This document shows, in pieces, positions 8,007 through 13,500 of a DNA stretch of 13,500 bases. Below the pieces are notes generated by a model. That model had not been told where the DNA came from. It did not search any database and saw nothing but the letters and a program-made list of their open reading frames with translations. Source of the DNA: Rhodospirillales bacterium (lineage in GTDB: Bacteria; Pseudomonadota; Alphaproteobacteria; QKFK01; SZUA-500); the NCBI GenBank assembly GCA_003252195.1, contig QKFK01000271.1, positions 1-13,500 on the forward strand, given 5' to 3'. Made by a program: the position numbers and the translations under genes. Each line of letters starts with the position of its first letter. Within the stretch, counting starts at the first letter, position 1.

Positions 8007-8014
8007 GCGCAAAT

Positions 8015-9376
8015 ATGGGAAAATCTCAAAAACAACAATCTAAAAAAGGCAAAAGAGCTTTTTTTCGCTACGTAAAAATCAAATATTTACCCAAAGGGCT
8101 ATGGTCGAGATCAGTCATGATTATTGTCATTCCTGTTCTTGTCTTGCAACTTGCAACTGCAACTTTGTTTTTTAACAACCACTGGAAAAGAATAGCCATG
8201 CGCTTGGCTAATAATGTAGTTGGGGAGATTTCAACCGTAGTAACTTTAATGCACACCTTCCCAGGAAAAGAAAACGTCGACTGGATTTTCGTTATCGCTA
8301 AAGAAAATCTCTCACTTGATATCAGTTTATCCCCTGACAAGGCATTGCAAGATGACCGCGAAGAAATTGCCGACAATATTTTATTCAATGCACTTGCAGA
8401 AGCATTGGATCATGCACAAATGGGACAATATTCAATAAACCGTGTCAGCTCAAAACAAGTTATGGTGCAAGTATCCATTCCCGAAGGATTGCTAGAAGTT
8501 ACCCTATCAGAAAAAAAGATTTTCAGTGATTCCGTACTACTTCTTGTTGGAATGTCATGTCTTTTAACAACATTGTTATTTGCGATATCTGGTCTGTTTA
8601 TGAAAAACCAAGTCCGTTCTGTGGCAAGACTCGCAGAAGCAGCAGAGAGCTTTGGTAAAGGTCAAGACATAAAAAAATTCAAACCCGAAGGCGCGTCCGA
8701 AGTTAGAAAAGCTGGTCAAGCATTTATCATGATGAGAGAACGTATTAAAAAGCAATTATTCGAAAGAACTCAGATGCTTGCAGGAGTATCTCATGATTTA
8801 AGAACACCGCTGACACGCATGACATTGCAATTAGCTATGATGGGCAATAATGATGATGTGCAGGGCTTAAATGAAGACGTGGCTGAAATGAAGCGCATGG
8901 TTGATGGTTACTTATCTTTTGCAAAAGGTGAAGGTGCTGAAAAAAGCTCTATAAATGATGCATCTGGAATTGTAAAATCAATAGTTGAAAGAATAAAACG
9001 TGGTGGACAAGACGTTGAACTACATGCAGCTACTCCCATAGAGATTGAAATCAGACCAAACGCGTTTGGGCGTTGTGTTTCCAACATCATATCTAACGCT
9101 CTCCGCTATGCAGATCACGCCAAGGTAAGCGTAAACAAACTAAGTGCATATTTAGAAATATTAGTTGATGACGATGGCCCTGGCATCCCTCAAAACAAAA
9201 GATATGATGTATTCAAACCATTTTTTAGAATTGACTCATCTCGCAACACTCAAACAGGAGGAGTTGGACTTGGGTTGACCATCGCAAAAGATATTGCAAT
9301 GTCTCATGGAGGCAATATTGAGCTTCAAGATAGCCCTCTTGGTGGATTACGAGTAAGAATTATCTTTCCTCTATAA
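8015..9376 (+). CDS. Membrane sensor histidine kinase, EnvZ/PetP type
   Basis: This is the partner of the preceding response regulator, in the inner membrane. The 453 residues show a basic N-terminus, TM1 (about 33-53), a periplasmic segment of roughly 115 residues without recognised sensor motifs, TM2 (about 172-195), a HAMP linker (about 196-248), and the HisKA phosphoacceptor His260 in GVSHDLRTPLTR. The ATPase domain follows, with N box NIISNALRYA (Asn361), G1 DDDGPGIP (385-392), the F box KPFFRID and G2 GGVGLGLTIAKDI (415-427). All catalytic boxes are present. The gap to the regulator gene is 8 nt with no clear ribosome site, which suggests translational coupling. No terminator is visible before the next gene. 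Confidence 0.92.
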   Translation: MGKSQKQQSKKGKRAFFRYVKIKYLPKGLWSRSVMIIVIPVLVLQLATATLFFNNHWKRIAMRLANNVVGEISTVVTLMHTFPGKENVDWIFVIAKENLSLDISLSPDKALQDDREEIADNILFNALAEALDHAQMGQYSINRVSSKQVMVQVSIPEGLLEVTLSEKKIFSDSVLLLVGMSCLLTTLLFAISGLFMKNQVRSVARLAEAAESFGKGQDIKKFKPEGASEVRKAGQAFIMMRERIKKQLFERTQMLAGVSHDLRTPLTRMTLQLAMMGNNDDVQGLNEDVAEMKRMVDGYLSFAKGEGAEKSSINDASGIVKSIVERIKRGGQDVELHAATPIEIEIRPNAFGRCVSNIISNALRYADHAKVSVNKLSAYLEILVDDDGPGIPQNKRYDVFKPFFRIDSSRNTQTGGVGLGLTIAKDIAMSHGGNIELQDSPLGGLRVRIIFPL

Positions 9377-9383
9377 TTTTTAT

Positions 9384-9412
9384 TTGTTCTATAGATGTAA
9401 ATTGTATATCTT
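9384..9412 (+). promoter_or_regulatory. Possible weak promoter for the acidic repeat protein gene
   Basis: TTGTTC (9384-9389) and TATCTT (9407-9412) are 17 bp apart, just after the kinase stop and 26 bp before the next ATG. The match is modest. Readthrough from the kinase operon is an equally good source of expression. Confidence 0.25.
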
Positions 9413-9438
9413 TATGTAGTAGTTTTTAGGAGCGTTTA

Positions 9439-12169
9439 ATGGCAGAAGAAGAAAAAATCACAAACGAAACAGCAAGGCAGAAGATCACCCCTTCTCCTGT
9501 AGCTCCTCCTTTACCTGATGAAGAAGAGGTTGAATACGAGTATATAGAAGAAGTCGTTGAAGAAGACGGCGAAGAATTACGTAGAGGAAGTGGTAGAGGT
9601 AGATGAAGATCCTGCCGACGGCGAAGAATACGAATATGTAGAAGAAGAAGAAGAAGAAGAAGAAGTAGTAGTAGTAGAAGCCGAGGAAGAACCTGCCGAT
9701 GGCGAAGAGTTCGAATATGTTGAAGAAGTGGTAGAGGCTGAGGAAGAGCCTGCCGACGGTCAAGAATACGAATACGCAGAAGAAGTCGTGGAAACAGAAG
9801 AAGAGCCTGCTGACGGTGAAGAATTCGAATACGTAGAGGAAGTCGTGGAAACAGAAGAAGAGCCTGCTGACGGTGAAGAATTCGAATACGTAGAGGAAGT
9901 GGTAGAGGTAGATGAAGATCCTGCCGACGGTGAAGAATACGAATACGCAGAAGAAGTCGTGGAAACAGAAGAAGAGCCTGCTGACGGTGAAGAATTCGAA
10001 TACGTAGAGGAAGTGGTAGAGGTAGATGAAGAGCCTGCCGACGGTGAAGAATACGAATACGTAGAAGAAGTTGTAGAAGAGGTGGAAGAAGAGCCTGCCG
10101 AAGATGAAGAATACGAATACGTAGAAGAGGTCGTAGAGGCAGAAGAAGAGCCTGCCGATGGCGAAGAATACGAATATGTTGAAGAAGTGGTAGAGGCTGA
10201 GGAAGAGCCTGCCGACGGAGAAGAGTTCGAATACGTAGAGGAAGTCGTAGAAGCAGAGGAAGAACCTGCCGATGGCGAAGAGTTCGAATATGTTGAAGAA
10301 GTCGTTGAAGAAGCCGAAGAAGAAACAGAAGATACTTCTGAAACAATCGAAGAAGTTGTGGAAGTAGAAGAAACAGAATCTGTTAGCGAAGACATCTCCA
10401 TTGCAGAAGTGGCTGACGAACCTATTGAGGAAATAGCCGAAGCTGAAGAAATAGAAAACGATGAGCCTATTCAGGTTATTGAAGAAGTAATTGAGACAGA
10501 GGAAGAACCTGCTGGTGACGAAGCAGAACTTGTAGAAGAGATTATTGAGGAAAAAGTTGCAGAAATATCTGCAGAAGAAGAGAGCGAAGATATTGTTGAA
10601 CTCATTGAAGATGAGAAAGAAACAGAAACTACAAGCGCTGACGAAGAAGAAATTGAGTATGTTGAGGAAGTTATCGAAATAGAAGATAACGAAGCAGAGG
10701 CTGAAGAATTTGAATATATCGAAGAGGTTGTAGAAGAAGAAACAACTGATAATGAAGAGATAGAATTAGTTGAAGAAATCGTAGATAACACCCCTGAAGA
10801 AGCCGAAGAAGTAATAGAGCTTATTGAGGCTGAGGAAGAAACAGAAGAAGCTATCGAAGAAGCCACCGATATTGTAGAAGAAACAACCCCTTCAATTGAA
10901 GAGTATTTAGAAGCAGAAGAACCTTCTAAAAATGAAACTAAAGAACCAGAAAATATTATTGAAGATGCACTATCTATTGAAGATGAAGCATATAATCAAG
11001 ACACTGGTTCTCTTGATATGGAAGATATCGAGGCTTTATTAGAAGACACGTTAATTGAAGATGCTGATGAAGTGGAATATGTAGAAGAAGTTGTAGTTGA
11101 AGAAGCAACTGACGGCACAGCATCAGAAGAGATAGAATATCAAGAAGTTGAGATTGTTACTGATGAGCAAGGCAACCAAATGGAACGCATTGGCTCTGAC
11201 ATTATCGGAACCTCATTGAAGGTTCAAAAAACAACTTCAAAATATATGGATTCATTAAATGAGAAAAACTCTCGCCGTTACTCAAGGGGCTATGGCAAGC
11301 GTAAATATGAGTTCAACGAAAAAAGCAATATTTTATGGGTGGATTATGACTACCTTGAAGATATTGAGAACTTCCAATTAATCATATATCAAAGCAACGT
11401 AATTTCGTTAGCTGGCAAAGCTGGCAAGACTATTTCGTTGCCAAAAATATCAAATAATACTGTTAGAGATGGGTTATTAATCTCTCCTGGAGTTGCGCCA
11501 TCTTCATTTGGCGATGTGAATAAAATATATATCCCTGATGACAAAACACAACTAACCCAAACAGAACAAGATTGTCATTTTATCACATCTGCATTGGGCA
11601 TTTACAATCTAGATGATTGGGGTTTGATAGTTAGAGACACAACCACATTAACCTTGGCAAATTACACTGGTAGAATTATTCATATACCAACCAACTCTGC
11701 GTGTATGATTGTGGGTATGGGCGATGATATTTTACACTTTACAGGCGCGACTAAAGTAGTTGTAAATAAAAGAGCTTATGACGAGGTAGAAGATTATTTA
11801 ACATCATGGGCTGATGCAGGCTTCTTTGGTATTGGCAATTATGACCATAAAGAAGAAAAAGCACCTAAAGACTTTATCTTTACAAATGGGCAAGAAAGCA
11901 CAGAGTTTGAAGGACGTAAAGGCCGTGATATTATTCATATTCACACTGGTCCATCTTTATATGGCTGGAATGTGGCCTTTAATAACGGAATTAGAATGAG
12001 CTTAAGAGATGTTAGAGAATATCAATCTCGCCATGACAAATTACCTGATGGCGACGGCATAATTTCTCGCGGTGCATCAACCTTAAAATTCCGTGGTGTT
12101 AAAAAGATTGTGGTATATGAACCACCAAAATATTGTGGTTATGGCTACGGCTCAGGTTCAAAAGGCTAG
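9439..12169 (+). CDS. Highly acidic tandem-repeat protein with unrecognised C-terminal domain; frameshifted near its 5' end
   Basis: I do not recognise this family. The ATG at 9439 has AGGAG 7 nt upstream and opens with MAEEEKITNETARQ, a proline-rich linker and a first acidic repeat. This frame ends at a TGA (9604-9606). A +1 frame then runs to 12169. The two join perfectly if 5 nt (CGAAT) missing at about 9578/9579 are restored, giving 911 codons. Without that, the downstream frame has only a TTG at 9557 with no ribosome site (870 codons). Order: twelve 19-residue Glu-rich repeats, a degenerate acidic region to about 11160, then some 330 residues of mixed composition with three apparent internal repeats and a Gly/Tyr tail. 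There is no signal peptide or membrane segment. The stop is 2 nt before the peptidase gene, so the two are probably co-expressed. It could be an active phase-variable gene, a decaying gene or an assembly artefact. Confidence 0.75.
9518..10322 (+). repeat. 57-bp tandem repeat array encoding Glu-rich 19-residue units
   Basis: The unit is EPADGEEFEYVEEVVEAEE with variation at a few positions: F or Y, V or A, and AEE, TEE or VDE at the end. I count twelve units carrying PADG or PAED from 9608, preceded by a degenerate one. Most are exactly 57 bp. One is 60 bp, and the first is expanded to 81 bp by triplet runs. Some copies are identical at DNA level: the block beginning AAGTCGTGG recurs at 9783, 9840 and 9954, and 9840-9930 matches 9954-10044 almost perfectly, pointing to recent duplication of two-unit (114-bp) blocks. 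Nine of 19 residues are Glu and none is basic. Confidence 0.93.
9641..9676 (+). repeat. Triplet microsatellite (GAA)8(GTA)4 inside the first repeat unit
   Basis: Eight GAA triplets followed by four GTA triplets encode EEEEEEEE-VVVV, where other units have EEVVE. Length changes here keep the reading frame, unlike the 5-nt gap just upstream. It looks like slipped-strand expansion of the normal GAAGAAGTGGTA-type segment. Confidence 0.85.
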
Positions 12170-12171
12170 AA

Positions 12172-13020
12172 ATGACAGAACCAACCAGAGAGCAAAGAGA
12201 TAATCTATTAGAAGCATTGGTAGAGATTTGCAGAAACCCTCACGGGCGCAAATTATTTCACCAAACTGTTCATAGTGGATATTCATTTAGCTTAGACACT
12301 CCTGGCAAAAGTAGCATATGCTTAGATAAAGAACATCGCATCGCAATGGATAGGAATCTATCTTACGATGAAATGATTTTTGGGCTAATCCATGAGATGC
12401 GCCATTCAAGACAATACATAAACGGTGGCAGTGATTTTTATAACTTTAGAAAAAACGATATCAAAAGCCAAACAATCTGCTCTCGCATGATGGAGGCCGA
12501 CGCTCAAGCCTTTACGATGATGATATGCTCAGACATGGCAGAAAGAGGTTTTGCGGGCCCGCTAGAAGCCTTCAAAAAAACATTTGGATACATTGCTGAT
12601 GCTTACGAAAAAGCTCCAGATAATAAAATGAAGGCAGCTTTTGATGCTTGGTATGACAATAATGATATGAAAGCAGCGTACGAGGGCTCCAATCATGTTA
12701 ACCAACTTAGCTTCAAACCAGCAGATGAATTTACATTTGAACGTAGTTTAGATACCAAACAAATGGCAGATGCTATTTGCTCTTATAATGGGAAAAACTA
12801 TTTAGGCGATGATGTTTCATATCTAGAAACTGGTAAATTTATTGATTTATCTGAAAATACCCATGGTTTCTTGAATGATAAAATGTATTACAGAATGCAA
12901 GATGGCTTAGCCGTTGATACATCATATAAAAGCATGCCTAGTCGCACAGAGCCCCCAAAAGATAATCCGTTGCGTGACTTCCTGATGGATATGATTAAGA
13001 AAGAACAGAAAGGCAGATAA
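12172..13020 (+). CDS. Putative zinc metallopeptidase (HEMRH, gluzincin-like)
   Basis: The 282-residue product has H74-E-M-R-H78, the HExxH zinc motif, preceded by hydrophobic FGLI. It is followed 30 residues later by EADAQAF, whose Glu108 could be the third zinc ligand, as in gluzincin-type peptidases. The layout resembles the DUF6782 putative metallopeptidase group as I remember it, a family tie I cannot check here. The N-terminus (EQRDNLLEALVEICRNPHGRKLF) and a domain after residue 160 are not recognised. No signal peptide or membrane helix is visible, so it probably acts in the cytoplasm unless exported by a specialised system. I choose the ATG at 12172; an upstream TTG (12133) would overlap the preceding gene. 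The 2-nt gap and the lack of an independent ribosome site suggest coupling to the acidic protein gene, so the two products may act together. Confidence 0.72.
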   Translation: MTEPTREQRDNLLEALVEICRNPHGRKLFHQTVHSGYSFSLDTPGKSSICLDKEHRIAMDRNLSYDEMIFGLIHEMRHSRQYINGGSDFYNFRKNDIKSQTICSRMMEADAQAFTMMICSDMAERGFAGPLEAFKKTFGYIADAYEKAPDNKMKAAFDAWYDNNDMKAAYEGSNHVNQLSFKPADEFTFERSLDTKQMADAICSYNGKNYLGDDVSYLETGKFIDLSENTHGFLNDKMYYRMQDGLAVDTSYKSMPSRTEPPKDNPLRDFLMDMIKKEQKGR

Positions 13021-13355
13021 GTGGAGAATAATTGTCGCTCCATTAATCACATCATTCCCCAAACCTATTTTTCACCACAAATTATATCGAGATACTAACA
13101 AACTTCTATCTGTTAAAATGTTGAGCTCCATACAAGTAAGTCCTTAATAATTTTTCATAACAACGCCATATTAAAAAGACTCACAGTTTCTACACTTACC
13201 AATCATTTACCTCATAAGCAACAACACCTTTGATACCACTGCAGATAACTTTGCGCTTGCTAGGTGGGCTTTTCTTTAACACTAACCAACCATCAACTTT
13301 ACACGCCACCAAATAACCATAGTTATTTCATCTAGAAATTTACGTTGATAGAAAC
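13021..13355. other. Spacer without a convincing gene
   Basis: I see no gene on the + strand. On the minus strand an open stretch of 43 codons (13327 down to the stop at 13196) encodes a peptide that looks somewhat protein-like (KVDGWLVLKK, then KRKVICSGIKGVVAYEV). It has only TTG (13312) or GTG (13309) as starts and no ribosome site. A 5-bp hairpin TGGAG/CTCCA (13022-13042) follows the peptidase stop but has no T-run. No tRNA or other RNA gene is evident. Confidence 0.5.
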
Positions 13356-13391
13356 AAAAAAAACGGCGCTCAAAAATAAGCACCGTTTTTT
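13356..13391 (-). terminator. Intrinsic terminator for the minus-strand gene at the right edge
   Basis: On the minus strand ACGGTGCT, loop TATTTTTG, AGCGCCGT form an 8-bp stem in which one U pairs with G. An A/T extension and a run of eight T follow. It starts about 20 bp beyond the stop codon of the partial gene at 13410. Read on the + strand it has a C/A mismatch instead, so minus is the better orientation, although the T-run on the other side could also stop + strand transcripts. Confidence 0.8.
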
Positions 13392-13409
13392 ATTTTTTTA
13401 TAAAGAAGC

Positions 13410-13500
13410 CTAAGCAAAAAACTTAACTAGACCTTTGTAGAAATCAAGCTCATCTGATAATTTTGCGCTTTTAGCATCATCATTAACAGAAGCAAGAAAT
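13410..13500 (-). CDS. C-terminal end of an unrecognised protein (5' part outside window)
   Basis: The minus strand is open from the right edge for 29 codons to a TAG (13412-13410). The product ends DELDFYKGLVKFFA, preceded by FLASVNDDAKSAKLS. It looks like an amphipathic helical C-terminus. I cannot assign a family from so little. The intrinsic terminator just beyond the stop strongly supports that this is a genuine gene end. Confidence 0.6.
   Translation of the reverse strand, partial: FLASVNDDAKSAKLSDELDFYKGLVKFFA

Noticed and set aside
9557..9604. TTG at 9557 as the true start of the acidic protein
   Set aside because: It lies three codons behind a stop in its frame with no ribosome site. 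The ATG at 9439 has AGGAG at 7 nt and its product flows into the same repeat pattern up to the 5-nt gap.
9708..10300. GTTCGAAT strings resembling a tRNA T-loop
   Set aside because: They are part of the GAAGAGTTCGAATATG codons of the repeat (EEFEY). No acceptor or anticodon stems surround them.
9605..10320. EF-hand-like calcium loops in the repeats (VDEDPADGEE)
   Set aside because: The spacing does not fit DxDxDG with a hydrophobic residue at position 8 and Glu at 12. Position 3 is Pro in most units and position 8 is Glu. Cation binding by charge alone remains possible.
9426..10401. Long minus-strand open frames (306 and 213 codons) across the repeat array, rich in Leu/Arg or Ser/Thr
   Set aside because: They are the antisense reading of the GAA/GTA/GCC repeat. 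A 57-bp unit is a multiple of three, so a stop-free frame repeats itself. The products are monotonous, there is no ribosome site, and the + strand frame links to a well-composed C-terminal domain.
12133..12171. Upstream TTG start of the metallopeptidase
   Set aside because: It would overlap the end of the acidic protein gene by 37 bases and add a non-conserved-looking MWLWLRLRFKRLE. The ATG at 12172 directly after the stop is the natural coupled start.
9439..13020. CRISPR-like array, toxin-antitoxin or phage module
   Set aside because: The repeats are contiguous and coding, without spacers. No integrase, transposase, recognisable toxin fold or phage gene is present.

Overview
The window is AT-rich DNA from an alphaproteobacterium. 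Three things point there: a GTTC-N7-GTTC LexA operator of the alphaproteobacterial type in front of uvrB, the uvrC-pgsA gene pair, and an EnvZ/PetP-style kinase with the VSHDLRTPLTR phosphoacceptor box. The low G+C content and the unfamiliar accessory genes would fit a poorly characterised host- or gut-associated lineage, but that is inference.

Layout. Bases 2-247 hold the 3' end of an unrecognised + strand gene. Its stop codon is followed, in frame, by a transmembrane-like stretch. It converges on uvrB (358-2394, minus). A 197-bp divergent spacer with the LexA box separates uvrB from an aspartate/prephenate-type aminotransferase (2592-3794), which ends at a clear intrinsic terminator. Next come folB with its own promoter, a 357-bp AT-rich spacer with a cluster of DnaA-box-like sequences and two hairpins, uvrC, and a second promoter driving pgsA. 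An OmpR-family response regulator and its membrane histidine kinase follow pgsA closely and probably share its transcript.

From 9439 the content changes. A very acidic protein (911 codons if intact) carries about twelve 19-residue Glu-rich repeats, a degenerate acidic tail, and a C-terminal domain of about 330 residues that I do not recognise and that seems to hold three internal repeats. A 5-nt deletion in the first repeat breaks the frame between the RBS-supported ATG at 9439 and the rest of the gene. Two bases after its stop begins a putative zinc metallopeptidase with HEMRH and a downstream EADAQ glutamate (12172-13020). These two genes look like one translationally coupled module and are the most novel part of the window. 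The last 480 bases hold no convincing gene except the C-terminal 29 codons of a minus-strand gene entering from the right, with its intrinsic terminator.

How the genes work together. UvrB and UvrC are two of the three nucleotide excision repair proteins, and only uvrB shows an SOS operator here. The aminotransferase (amino acids), FolB (folate) and PgsA (phosphatidylglycerol) are unrelated housekeeping enzymes. The two-component pair probably senses the envelope. The acidic protein/peptidase module has no assignable function from sequence alone.
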